Of a DNA stretch of 30,678 bases, positions 23,340-30,140 are shown piece after piece. A program made the position numbers and the translations under genes. Location of the stretch: assembly GCA_039033855.1 (NCBI GenBank), contig JBCCBV010000027.1, positions 1 through 30,678 of the forward strand. The letters run 5' to 3'. This DNA is from JBCCBV01 sp039033855 (lineage in GTDB: Bacteria > Planctomycetota > Phycisphaerae > Phycisphaerales > Phycisphaeraceae). Below the pieces are notes generated by a model. That model searched no databases and was not told the origin of the DNA. It saw only the letters and a program-made list of their open reading frames with translations. Position 1 is the stretch's first letter; every line of letters starts with the position of its first letter.

Positions 23340-24275
23340 ATGAAAGTCTTGCCGGACCGAAAACGCATGCTCTGGTGGCTCGCCCTCCTGCCCGTCTTTT
23401 ACGCCCTCTACGCCGGGGCGCTCTATCTGGCGCAGGACAAGATGCTGTTTCCCTCCGACATGGCCGGGCCGGTGTCCGGCGCCTTCGCCGCGCCCGACCG
23501 TTACGAGCGATGGCCCATCGACCTGCCCGCCGGCAGCGCGCCCGCGCGCGACACCGCCGCGCCGCTCCAAGTCGAAGCCTGGTTCTTCCCCGCCCGCGCC
23601 GCCACCGCCCAAACGCCCGGGCCCGCCGTCGTCCACTTCCACGGCAACGCCGAACTCATCGACCACCAAGAGCACATCGTCCGCGGCTACCGGCGCATGG
23701 GCGTCAGCGTTTTGCTCTGCGAGTTCCGCGGCTACGGCCGGTCGGCCGGCAAGCCCTCGCAACAGGCCGTCGTCCAAGACGCGCTGGCCTGGACCGACCG
23801 CCTGCGCAACGACCCGCGCATCGACCCCGACCGCATCGCGATCCACGGCCGATCGCTGGGTGCGTCCGTCGCGCAGCAACTCGCCGGCCAGCGCCCGCCG
23901 CAAGCGCTCATCCTCGAAACCGCAACGTCCGACATCGGCTCGATGACGCTGCGCTTCGGCCTGCCGCCGTTCGTGCTCCGGCACCGGTTCGACGGCCGCG
24001 ACCTCTTGCGAAACACCGCCGCCCCGGTGCTCGTCTTCCAGGCCGAGCAAGACCCCATCTTCCCGCCCAAGCACGGCCGGCGCATCGCCGAGCTCGCCCC
24101 CCAGTCCCGGCTGGTGACCTACGACACCGACCACGTCGCCTTCCCCGGGGACGCCAACTGGTCCGCCTATTGGCAGGAGATCGAGAACGTTCTCAAAGAT
24201 GCAGGGGTGTTGGTGGAGTCGGCTCAGCCCCTCGAGTGGCAAGACGCCTCGGCGGACACCCAGCCCGGCGATTGA
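23340..24275 (+). CDS. Membrane-anchored alpha/beta hydrolase (ABHD13/YfhR-like)
   Basis: This is a serine hydrolase of 311 aa with one N-terminal membrane segment (residues 10-30), probably facing outward. HFHGNAE (99-105) fits the oxyanion-hole region. GRSLGAS places the nucleophile at Ser172. The candidate acid is Asp238 (AEQDPIFP) and the candidate base His265 (DTDHVAF). This is the pattern of ABHD12/13-like and dienelactone-hydrolase-like proteins. Substrate is unknown; ester or lipid hydrolysis at the membrane is plausible. It follows the permease by 31 bp and converges on the anti-sigma gene with 28 bp between stops. The last 30 residues are acidic and unconserved. Confidence 0.83.
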   Translation: MKVLPDRKRMLWWLALLPVFYALYAGALYLAQDKMLFPSDMAGPVSGAFAAPDRYERWPIDLPAGSAPARDTAAPLQVEAWFFPARAATAQTPGPAVVHFHGNAELIDHQEHIVRGYRRMGVSVLLCEFRGYGRSAGKPSQQAVVQDALAWTDRLRNDPRIDPDRIAIHGRSLGASVAQQLAGQRPPQALILETATSDIGSMTLRFGLPPFVLRHRFDGRDLLRNTAAPVLVFQAEQDPIFPPKHGRRIAELAPQSRLVTYDTDHVAFPGDANWSAYWQEIENVLKDAGVLVESAQPLEWQDASADTQPGD

Positions 24276-24303
24276 GCCGGCACACGTATCACAGCCTGCG
24301 AAA

Positions 24304-25170
24304 TCAACCCGCCGCCGCGGGGGCGATGACCCGAAGCGGGCCGTCGGACTTCACCACGCCGCCGGGCTTTTCGCGGGTGATCGCGAACGCCACCGGCCGG
24401 TCCACCGGCAGCCGCGGCTCGAACGCCACCACCACGTCGCCCTCGTCGGTCACGTCGAACACCCCGCCGTCCACCGGCCGGCTGTCGCGTGCGGGGTCCA
24501 CGATCCACAGCTGATACTGCGCTTCGGCCGGGTCGTTGACCCGCATCCCGGTCAGCCGCATGTACCCGCGCTGCTGGTCGTTGTTCCACACCACGTCGCC
24601 AGCGACGCCCTGGAACTCATCGTCGAACTGCGCCCAAGGCAGCACCACCGTGCCCGGCTGCTGTGCGAGTGTTTGCGCTTGCTCGGCCGGGTCCAACTCG
24701 GCTTGGCTGACGTCACCCCCCGGCGTGTTCGACGCGGTTCCGGCGGCCGTCCCCGGAGCCATTCCGGGGGCCGTGCCGGGCGAAGTCGACACATTGAACC
24801 AAGCGACCGCCGCGAGCGCGAACGCCGCCGCCGCCGCCATCCAACCCACGTAGGCGAGCACCGCCGAACGCTCCGACCCCGCAAACACGCTGGGCCCGGC
24901 CAGCACGTCGGCTCCGGGTTCGGGGGTCGAATCCGATGCGTGCGCTTGGGCGGCTTGGTCTAAGCGATTTCGGAGCGACGCCGGCATGTCCACCGCCGGG
25001 GCCGTCTTCATCAGGGCCAGGACCGTGTCTTCGAACCCGGGCTCTTCCGAAGCCTTCTGCGGGTGTTCTTCGACGAGCGCGTCGAACTCGCGCGCTTCGG
25101 CGGCAGACAGCCCGAACACGGCCCGGTCGGCCAGCAGTTCTTCAATGCGTTCGGCAGGAGATTGCGTCAC
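24304..25170 (-). CDS. Anti-sigma factor, RskA-like
   Basis: This is a membrane-bound regulator that holds its partner sigma factor inactive. The N-terminal cytoplasmic part (RIEELLADRAVFGLSAAEA) resembles the RskA anti-sigma domain and lacks the HxxxCxxC zinc motif. One membrane helix follows (near residues 105-130), then a Pro/Gly/Ala/Thr-rich linker. A C-terminal extracytoplasmic RskA domain (YQLWIVDPARDSRPVDGGVF) follows. The protein is 288 aa. The GTG at 25170 overlaps the sigma-factor TGA (GTGA), so the two proteins are probably made in step. The frame is open further upstream, but that part runs antiparallel in meaning to the sigma gene and is not expected to be translated. Confidence 0.85.
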   Translation of the reverse strand: MTQSPAERIEELLADRAVFGLSAAEAREFDALVEEHPQKASEEPGFEDTVLALMKTAPAVDMPASLRNRLDQAAQAHASDSTPEPGADVLAGPSVFAGSERSAVLAYVGWMAAAAAFALAAVAWFNVSTSPGTAPGMAPGTAAGTASNTPGGDVSQAELDPAEQAQTLAQQPGTVVLPWAQFDDEFQGVAGDVVWNNDQQRGYMRLTGMRVNDPAEAQYQLWIVDPARDSRPVDGGVFDVTDEGDVVVAFEPRLPVDRPVAFAITREKPGGVVKSDGPLRVIAPAAAG

Positions 25171-25739
25171 GACGCCACCCCCTCGGCCGACGTAGCCAGC
25201 CGGTCGCGCAGACGGATCAGCCCGCGGCGCACGTGCGTTTTCACCGTGCCCAACGGCAGGCCCATGCGCTCGGCGACCTCGCGGTGCGAGAGCCCATCGG
25301 CCACCGCAAAGCGCAACGCCTCGGCTTGTTCGGGCTTGAGTTCGGACATCGCCGCTTCGATCCGCTCCAGGTCTTCCTGCGAGGCCAGCCGGTCGGTGCC
25401 GGGCGCTTCGGCGGGCGGTTCGGCCACCATCGTCTGCGTCTGCGGCCGGGCCGAGCGCCGGCGTCTCTGATCGATCAAGCGCCTGCGGGCCACCGTGCCC
25501 ACAAAGGTTTCTTCGCGACCCTTGGCCGGGTCGAACCGTTCGGCGCACCGCCAGAGTTCCACGAAGACCTCTTGCACCGCGTCCTCGGCGTCGGGCCCGG
25601 GCCCGAGCATCCGCACCGCGAGCGACCACACCAGCCGACCGTATTTGCTCAGGCAGTCCGAAACCGCCTGCGCATCGCCTTGGGCTACTTTCGGCAGCAG
25701 GTGGGCGTCGCTGAATGGGGGAGATGCCGTTTCGGCCAC
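25167..25739 (-). CDS. ECF RNA polymerase sigma factor (SigK-like)
   Basis: This is an extracytoplasmic-function sigma factor of 190 aa. Region 2 is visible as RMLGPGPDAEDAVQEVFVEL. Region 4 has the helix-turn-helix HREVAERMGLPLGTVKTHVR. Region 3 is absent, as normal for ECF factors. The start GTG 25739 has a GAGGG Shine-Dalgarno about 5 nt upstream and gives a typical length. Longer in-frame starts up to 25967 would add an unconserved Arg-rich stretch. The RskA-type anti-sigma gene is coupled to its stop, so this is a classic signal-responsive pair. The inducing stress and regulon are unknown. A candidate promoter lies at 25836-25864. Confidence 0.9.
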   Translation of the reverse strand: MAETASPPFSDAHLLPKVAQGDAQAVSDCLSKYGRLVWSLAVRMLGPGPDAEDAVQEVFVELWRCAERFDPAKGREETFVGTVARRRLIDQRRRRSARPQTQTMVAEPPAEAPGTDRLASQEDLERIEAAMSELKPEQAEALRFAVADGLSHREVAERMGLPLGTVKTHVRRGLIRLRDRLATSAEGVAS

Positions 25740-26116
25740 TTGTGTCCCTCTTACGGCCCGCTCGCGGCGCCTTGCGACGCCTTGGCGATGCGTGCCTTGC
25801 GAAGCCGCCAACCCGGCGCGTCTCGCAAACCCCCAAACATAGCCGGTTCGTGCCCGCCGGTCAGCCCAGCCCCGGGTGCGATCGGCCGACTCACCCCGCC
25901 CGGCAGACGCTCGATCGGGCAGAATCCACACGCCCCGCTGGCCAACAACTTCGAGCACGGCTCCCATGCCCTCGTTTTCGCGGGCTCGCGGGCTTTGGAT
26001 GCATCGATCTGTCGGTTCAACCCGTTCAATTCAGACGCGGCAGTGGTACGGCCGGCCCCCAGCTCCGGCCCCACTTTTCGCACCCCGGCCGCCGTCGAAT
26101 CGAACCCCCGCCGTCA
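25740..26116. other. 377-bp gap between tRNA-Ala and the sigma gene
   Basis: I see no gene here. Open frames in this stretch lack family resemblance and start signals. It contains the candidate sigma promoter (25836-25864); the rest shows no clear repeat or hairpin. Confidence 0.6.
25836..25864 (-). promoter_or_regulatory. Candidate promoter of the sigma/anti-sigma operon
   Basis: On the reverse strand CTGACC (25859-25864) and TATGTT (25836-25841) are separated by 17 bp, each matching 4 of 6 consensus bases. The predicted leader is about 90 nt. A housekeeping-type promoter is the simplest reading; self-regulation by the ECF factor is not excluded. Confidence 0.35.
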
Positions 26117-26189
26117 TGGAGCGTATCGGGATCGAACCGATGACCTCCTGCTTGCAAAGCAGGCGCTCTCCCAGCTGAGCTAACGCCCC
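26117..26189 (-). tRNA. tRNA-Ala (anticodon TGC)
   Basis: The reverse strand folds as a 73-nt tRNA. The acceptor stem is GGGGCGT paired with ACGCTCC (one G-T pair), with discriminator A. The D-arm has AGCTCAGCTGGGAGAGC. The anticodon stem CCTGC/GCAGG carries loop TTTGCAA, giving anticodon TGC (complement at 26154-26156). The T-arm has GGTTCGATCCC. CCA is not encoded. Its 5' end faces the integrase gene 110 bp away, and its 3' end faces the sigma-factor gene. Confidence 0.97.
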
Positions 26190-26201
26190 AGATTGGTTTT
26201 T

Positions 26202-26235
26202 GTACTACATTTTCGACCGGTCAGGTACTACATTT
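26202..26235. repeat. Direct repeat GTACTACATTT around GACCGGTC palindrome
   Basis: GTACTACATTT occurs at 26202-26212 and 26225-26235, a 23-bp period. The perfect 8-bp palindrome GACCGGTC (26215-26222) lies between them. The site lies between tRNA-Ala and the integrase start in an AT-rich patch. It may be an integrase or excisionase binding site near the left attachment site, or an operator of the integrase gene. Confidence 0.5.
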
Positions 26236-26299
26236 CGGTTGTGGAGGCTCCTCGCCATGAGAAGCCTTCGCCATGGATGGTACCTGGACACGACCGATC

Positions 26300-27550
26300 A
26301 TGGCCAAGCATACGCGTCGGCAGATCCCCAAGCTGAGCTTCACAGAAGCCCAAGGCATTGGCTATCACGCCAGCTATCGAGACCCGGTCACCAACACGCC
26401 GCGACGCAAGCGTTTCGGCATGGTCACGGAAGCCGAGGCCAGGGTTGTGTACTCGCGTTGGCTCGCCGAACACATGGGCGGACTTGCAGCACCACCCGCA
26501 AAGCCCAGCCCAACCAGGAAGGCAGAAGCCGCCGCAACAACCCCGCCGCCGAGCGTCGTCTCAACGCCAACGGAGGGGAGCTTGCTCGCCGTGGCGGACA
26601 GCCTTCTCCGCCAGGAAGAGCGGAGGATTCGGCCCGAAGGAGCAGCCCGTTCGCCCGGCTCCATCACTCGACAAACCTACCTCGATCGCAAGCACTGTCT
26701 GCGTAGTTTCCTGCAACATCTCAATGACCGGCAGGGGCAAGGCGCCGTCGCCAAGATGACGCTGCACGATCTAACGATGATTGATGTTGAGGCCTTCAAT
26801 CAGGCGAGTGTTGATGCGGGGATGTCCCGGTCCTTGGTCGCCAAGCGGATGCAGATGGTCAAGGCCTTGATCAACCGAGCGGGCCGACCGGAGTTCGGCT
26901 GTCAGGTGCTCGGCTGGAACTGGGATGCGATGGACCGTCAACACGGCAAGGCGAGCGAGGGACGCACCCTGCCCACCCTCGCCCAGCTGCAATCTTTGCT
27001 TCGTGCCGCGGACCTCCGCGGCCAGACGTTGCTATGGATGGCGATCGGGCTGGGCTTTGGTCAGCGCGACCTCTCGGCGGTGCGTGTCGGTCAGATCGAC
27101 GAGCGGTCCTACGACCTGCGACGCGGCAAGACCGGTGTGGAACGCTACGGCGAGACCCCTGCCCTTGTCTGGTCGATGATCAAGGCTTACCTCGCCAAGC
27201 ACCATCGACAGACCGGCGCCCTGATGTTCACCACCCGCAAAGGCATGCCCCTGGTGCACGGCCGTTCCGATTCGATCGTCCAGTGGTGGGGGAAGCTCCG
27301 CGAGCAGATCGGCGAGACGCCGGCAAGCCTGGGCGGCTTCTACACCCTGCGCCACGTCGGGGCGACCGAGTTCGGTTCTCGCGACGGAACCTCCATCGGC
27401 GCCATGAAGCGTTGGTTGGGCCATTCCGCCAGTTCGTCGATGGCGGACGTGTACATGCGGCCCGTGGCGCCCGAGCAGCGGGAACTGATCGAGTGGGTAC
27501 GCGACTGTCTCGCATCCTCCGCACCCCCTGCCCTGCCCCCGGAAACTTGA
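26300..27550 (+). CDS. Tyrosine recombinase (phage-type integrase)
   Basis: This is a site-specific recombinase that probably integrates and excises the element to its right. The 416-aa protein has an N-terminal arm-type region (RRQIPKLSFTEAQGIGYHAS), a SAM-like core-binding domain (about residues 100-200) and the catalytic domain. Catalytic landmarks are the first Arg in GFGQRDLSAVRVGQI, the second Arg in FYTLRHVGATEFG, the LGHSASSSMAD segment and the nucleophile Tyr in DVYMRP. The usual His before LRH is Tyr (FYTLRH), a form I recall from planctomycete recombinases. ATG 26300 is preferred because MAKHTRRQIPKL matches that family opening. ATG 26273 would add nine residues. It sits next to tRNA-Ala. 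Confidence 0.88.
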   Translation: MAKHTRRQIPKLSFTEAQGIGYHASYRDPVTNTPRRKRFGMVTEAEARVVYSRWLAEHMGGLAAPPAKPSPTRKAEAAATTPPPSVVSTPTEGSLLAVADSLLRQEERRIRPEGAARSPGSITRQTYLDRKHCLRSFLQHLNDRQGQGAVAKMTLHDLTMIDVEAFNQASVDAGMSRSLVAKRMQMVKALINRAGRPEFGCQVLGWNWDAMDRQHGKASEGRTLPTLAQLQSLLRAADLRGQTLLWMAIGLGFGQRDLSAVRVGQIDERSYDLRRGKTGVERYGETPALVWSMIKAYLAKHHRQTGALMFTTRKGMPLVHGRSDSIVQWWGKLREQIGETPASLGGFYTLRHVGATEFGSRDGTSIGAMKRWLGHSASSSMADVYMRPVAPEQRELIEWVRDCLASSAPPALPPET

Positions 27551-27611
27551 AACCAAACGCTCCTGCCCTGATGCGCGAAGTTGCTTCCGGCGGATTCCGG
27601 AGGTCCGGGGG

Positions 27612-28157
27612 TTAGAGGAACTCGGCCAGGTCGGGGTGAACCTGACCGGGCGGTGTAGGCGCCGGCCGAATGAGGCGGGAAAGCTCCCACGCTTCGATGT
27701 CGCACATGCGGGCGTAGCGGATGCGGCCGCGACGCTCGAAGGGCAAGTCGCCTGCGTTCATGGCGGCGATGACGACGGACCGCCGGCACCGCTGCTGCTT
27801 GCGGATCTGTTCGACGCTCAACCACCGCGGCTCTGGGGCGCCCGCCTTCGGCCGACGGGTCGGCTCTGGGGGATCGGCGGGCTGAGGCGGCGGGGAAGAC
27901 AGGGCGATGGCTCCTGGCTGCGGGTGCGGGTTGCTTGGTCCCTTCGCAGAACACGGGGACCAAGAACGCGTGCCTGTGGCGGGGGCCGTGTGAATCGAAC
28001 CTGCCCGATCCCGACGAGACCAAGACGCCTCGCCCGATGCGAAAGACGGATCGCCGGCACAGTTGCGGTGAAGCGCTTTGGTGAATCCGATGCGGACGCC
28101 CGCGAACCGGATCAAGCGTATGAACGCATGCCCTCGTGCGCTCGTGACGGCGTGCAT
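27612..28157 (-). CDS. Helix-turn-helix / excisionase-like protein, start uncertain
   Basis: The supported part is the last 70-80 residues: RWLSVEQIRKQQRCRRSVVI, an AAMNAGDLPFERRGRIRYAR segment, then DIEAWELSRL. This is the layout of MerR/Xis-type winged helix-turn-helix proteins, which often direct excision or regulate element genes. It converges on the integrase gene (61 bp between stops). The start is uncertain. No ATG, GTG or TTG occurs in frame between codon TTG 27821 (69 aa, excisionase-sized) and ATG 28157 (181 aa). The Pro-rich segment ahead of the domain looks protein-like, but ATG 28157 lies inside an 8-bp repeat array. The frame stays open to 28334, which the repeat array could explain. 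Confidence 0.5.
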   Translation of the reverse strand: MHAVTSARGHAFIRLIRFAGVRIGFTKALHRNCAGDPSFASGEASWSRRDRAGSIHTAPATGTRSWSPCSAKGPSNPHPQPGAIALSSPPPQPADPPEPTRRPKAGAPEPRWLSVEQIRKQQRCRRSVVIAAMNAGDLPFERRGRIRYARMCDIEAWELSRLIRPAPTPPGQVHPDLAEFL

Positions 28158-28222
28158 CCGTGCAGGCGTGTCGGCATGACCGTGTGGACGCGCGAACTCA
28201 CGAGAGCGTGAGGGCACGCCAG
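28119..28222. repeat. Array 1: thirteen tandem 8-bp repeats (YRYG-n4)
   Basis: Thirteen consecutive octamers run in strict 8-bp register. All begin Y-R-Y-G: TATG, CATG, five CGTG (28135, 28143, 28151, 28159, 28167), CATG, TGTG, CGCG, CACG, CGTG, CACG. The last four positions vary. One octamer is close to one DNA turn minus 2.5 bp, as in the 7-9-bp arrays bound by ribbon-helix-helix partition proteins. The array lies 144 bp before parA. It overlaps the upstream part of the reverse HTH frame. Confidence 0.75.
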
Positions 28223-28224
28223 CC

Positions 28225-28233
28225 TGTGGACAA
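28225..28233 (-). promoter_or_regulatory. DnaA-box-like 9-mer
   Basis: The reverse strand reads TTGTCCACA, one mismatch from the DnaA box TTATCCACA, directly after repeat array 1. A single box is weak evidence for an origin. Confidence 0.3.
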
Positions 28234-28247
28234 CAACCAGATTGCCG

Positions 28248-28277
28248 TTGACCCATCTGGCCGATTCGTGCTGTTCT
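28248..28277 (+). promoter_or_regulatory. Weak candidate promoter of parA
   Basis: TTGACC (28248-28253) matches a -35 at 5 of 6 positions. The best -10 18 bp on is TGTTCT (28272-28277), only 3 of 6. If real, transcription would start near 28284 and repeat array 2 would lie in the leader. Confidence 0.3.
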
Positions 28278-28307
28278 GAATGGGTGAGGGCGATCCCCCA
28301 TTGCTCT

Positions 28308-28347
28308 CATGCGGGCATGAACCCATGACCGCACGCATTCATGAACT
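28308..28347. repeat. Array 2: five tandem 8-bp repeats (CAYG-n4)
   Basis: Five consecutive octamers, CATGCGGG, CATGAACC, CATGACCG, CACGCATT and CATGAACT, run in 8-bp register. They end 18 bp before the parA ATG. The next two octamers begin CAAA and CAAG and are degenerate. The consensus is that of array 1 but out of phase with it. The position just before parA suits an operator bound by the partner protein for autoregulation. Confidence 0.75.
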
Positions 28348-28365
28348 CAAACAAGCAAGATCGAT

Positions 28366-29265
28366 ATGCCGCATCGCTACGAGACCAAAACTAGATCACC
28401 CCAAACACTGCAGCCTCGGGCTTCCGGGGCCGGGGTTGCCTCCGGGGGAGCGGTGATCGCGGTCGGCAACCAGAAGGGGGGCGTCGGCAAGACGACCGTC
28501 ACCGTGAACATTGCCGCCGCATTGGGCGAGTTGGGTCATCGTGTGCTTCTGATCGACCTCGACCCGAGTGGCGGGGCGACGTACCACCTCGGCGTCGACC
28601 CCTATGCCTACGAGGGTTCGGTCGAGCTACTTGCTGGGCAAGCTGACCCCGATGACTTGGCGATTGCCGGAGATATGCCCGAGAACGTCGCGCTGATCCC
28701 AGCCCGGCCGGACGCCGACGGCGACCACTCGGCGAAGACCAAGCACCTGCGACAAGCGCTCCAGCAGGTCCGTGACGCCTACGACTTCATCCTGCTGGAC
28801 ACGCCGCCGAACCCCAAATCCCCCAACACGTTCGCGGCCTACGCCGCCGCCGACTGGTTCCTGTTCGTCACCAGCCCTCATGCCCTGTCGATCCGGGGTC
28901 TAGGCGAAGCGATCCGCGACGTGGCCGCCATCCGGAAGGGGCCGAATCTCGAGCTCGAAGTGCTAGGCGTCGTCTTCAACGCCGTGGACACCCGCACCCT
29001 GGCGTTGCGCGACACGAAAGACTTCCTGACCGTGCACGAGAGCCTCCGACCGTTCGGCCCGTCTGGCTTCGTGCCGTGGTCGGTGCTGCCGAACCGGGCC
29101 GCGGAGCAGGGTAAGTCGCTTTTCCAAGTGGCAGGCTACCGCTATCAACCGGTGACGCTGCGGTTCGAGCAGATCGCCGAGCGCATCGCCGAGCGATGTG
29201 AGGACCGCGATCGGTTCTTGGCAGATGCGAACGCAAAGCCTGCGGTGGAGAGGAGGTCGGCGTAG
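28366..29265 (+). CDS. parA: ParA-type partition ATPase
   Basis: This is a Walker-type ATPase that moves plasmid or element DNA over the nucleoid. The deviant Walker A is KGGVGKTT (from residue 37), Walker A' is LIDLDPSGGAT and Walker B is FILLDTPPN. The 299-aa protein has only about 30 residues ahead of the ATPase fold and no DNA-binding helix-turn-helix. That fits the type Ib class, whose partner is a small DNA-binding protein. That partner is likely the next gene, 2 bp downstream. Two arrays of 8-bp repeats lie just upstream, the usual place for the centromere and operator of such systems. Alternatives such as MinD are unlikely given the mobile context. Start ATG 28366 has only a weak purine tract. 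Confidence 0.88.
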   Translation: MPHRYETKTRSPQTLQPRASGAGVASGGAVIAVGNQKGGVGKTTVTVNIAAALGELGHRVLLIDLDPSGGATYHLGVDPYAYEGSVELLAGQADPDDLAIAGDMPENVALIPARPDADGDHSAKTKHLRQALQQVRDAYDFILLDTPPNPKSPNTFAAYAAADWFLFVTSPHALSIRGLGEAIRDVAAIRKGPNLELEVLGVVFNAVDTRTLALRDTKDFLTVHESLRPFGPSGFVPWSVLPNRAAEQGKSLFQVAGYRYQPVTLRFEQIAERIAERCEDRDRFLADANAKPAVERRSA

Positions 29266-29267
29266 CC

Positions 29268-29750
29268 ATGCCCAAGCAACGCTCGCAGACACGGCCGAAC
29301 AGCGCGATCGCGGGGATGCTCGACGATTCAATCCTGACCGATGCGACTAAGCGCGTCGCGCCACAAATAGCCACACCAGACGTTCCAGATGTGCCAACCC
29401 AAGACCAAGCAGCAGTTCCGCCGGCGCCTTCGACCCCGGCCAGGACCGGAGAGCCTGCCGACATCCAGAAGCAGTTCCGCCTGACGCCTTCCGCATACGC
29501 CACGCTCCGCGAAATGGGTGATGCATTCAGCAATGCGATCGGGTTCGAGGTGTCCAACAGCAGCTTGTTCCGCGTGCTACTCACCGCAATCAAGCCTTCA
29601 TTGCCCGCTCTAAAACAATGCTGCGAAGACCATCTGACGCCCGTATCGCAGCCCTCCACGGCCATTGGCTGCGAGCACCTACGCGATGAGATCGAGGTGG
29701 CCTTGGCCCACACCCTGCTGCGAGCGCTCGACGCCGCAAGCCGGGAGTAG
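29268..29750 (+). CDS. Small ribbon-helix-helix-like protein, putative ParA partner
   Basis: I do not recognise a named family. The first 65 of 160 residues are Pro/Ala/Thr-rich and probably disordered. Residues 67-112 read as strand (QKQFRLT), helix (PSAYATLREMGDAFSNA), turn, helix (SNSSLFRVLLTAIKPSL), which is the ribbon-helix-helix pattern. A flexible N-terminus plus ribbon-helix-helix domain is the design of type Ib centromere-binding partners such as ParG; the N-terminal arm there stimulates the ATPase. The gene starts 2 bp after parA with AGGAGG (29251-29256) ahead of ATG 29268. I infer that it binds the octamer arrays upstream of parA. No direct evidence exists for that, and it could instead be a relaxosome or regulatory protein. 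Confidence 0.65.
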   Translation: MPKQRSQTRPNSAIAGMLDDSILTDATKRVAPQIATPDVPDVPTQDQAAVPPAPSTPARTGEPADIQKQFRLTPSAYATLREMGDAFSNAIGFEVSNSSLFRVLLTAIKPSLPALKQCCEDHLTPVSQPSTAIGCEHLRDEIEVALAHTLLRALDAASRE

Positions 29751-29768
29751 GGCACGTCTCTGGAATCA

Positions 29769-30107
29769 ATGCCACGCCTGCCCCGACACACCGTCTACCT
29801 GCTGCTTTCCGAGAAGGGCGAGGTGCACACCGGCTACACGTCCAATCTCTGCCGCCGGTTCCGCGAGCACAACAGCATGGAAAACACCGGTTGGACCCGT
29901 GGCCGCAGCTGGCGACTTTTGGCCGTCCGTCAGTTCCCGGACCGAGACTCGGCCCTACACGTCGAGCGTGAGTTGAAGACACAGCGATTCCACAAGTGGA
30001 ACTGGCTAAGAAGGCTCGGCCGTAAGCGGCCACCGGGTCGCCTACGAGTGCTCTGCCAACAGATGGGGATTGTGCACGCAGCCGTTAGAGGAGGCGACGA
30101 GCATTAG
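29769..30107 (+). CDS. GIY-YIG nuclease-domain protein (UvrC N-terminal-like)
   Basis: This is a small (112 aa) single-domain GIY-YIG protein of the YhbQ/UvrC-N type. The two-part core appears as VYLLL and HTGYT, replacing GIY and YIG as VYL and HTG. RRFREHN supplies the conserved Arg. A TGWTRGRSWRLLAVRQFPDR stretch is typical of the YhbQ group. VERELKTQ carries the metal-binding Glu. Such proteins may nick or cut DNA, but many are uncharacterised. It lies 18 bp after the putative ParA partner on the same strand, so it may be in the same operon. The last 30 residues are basic and unconserved. The ATG at 29769 gives the normal start just ahead of the domain. Confidence 0.8.
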   Translation: MPRLPRHTVYLLLSEKGEVHTGYTSNLCRRFREHNSMENTGWTRGRSWRLLAVRQFPDRDSALHVERELKTQRFHKWNWLRRLGRKRPPGRLRVLCQQMGIVHAAVRGGDEH

Positions 30108-30118
30108 CACGCGCTGTT

Positions 30119-30132
30119 ATTCCTGTTGGAAT
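30119..30132. terminator. Small inverted repeat between convergent genes
   Basis: ATTCC-TGTT-GGAAT is an exact 5-bp hairpin between the GIY-YIG and ArdC-like genes. It could contribute to termination, but it is short and no T-run follows. Confidence 0.25.
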
Positions 30133-30140
30133 CTCTCGTG

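Noticed and set aside
21454..23343. 629-codon frame overlapping the permease gene
   Set aside because: It is Arg/Pro/His-rich shadow; the other frame has twelve membrane segments and two EAA loops.
26200..26706. Forward frame starting between the tRNA and integrase
   Set aside because: It overlaps the integrase gene in another frame and has no recognisable domain.
28223..28307. Replication origin between the two arrays
   Set aside because: Only one imperfect DnaA-like box, no AT-rich melting region and no replication initiator gene in the window; kept only as a low-confidence box.
28119..28347. CRISPR array as explanation for the short repeats
   Set aside because: The units are 8 bp with no spacers and there are no cas genes; register and position fit protein-binding iterons.
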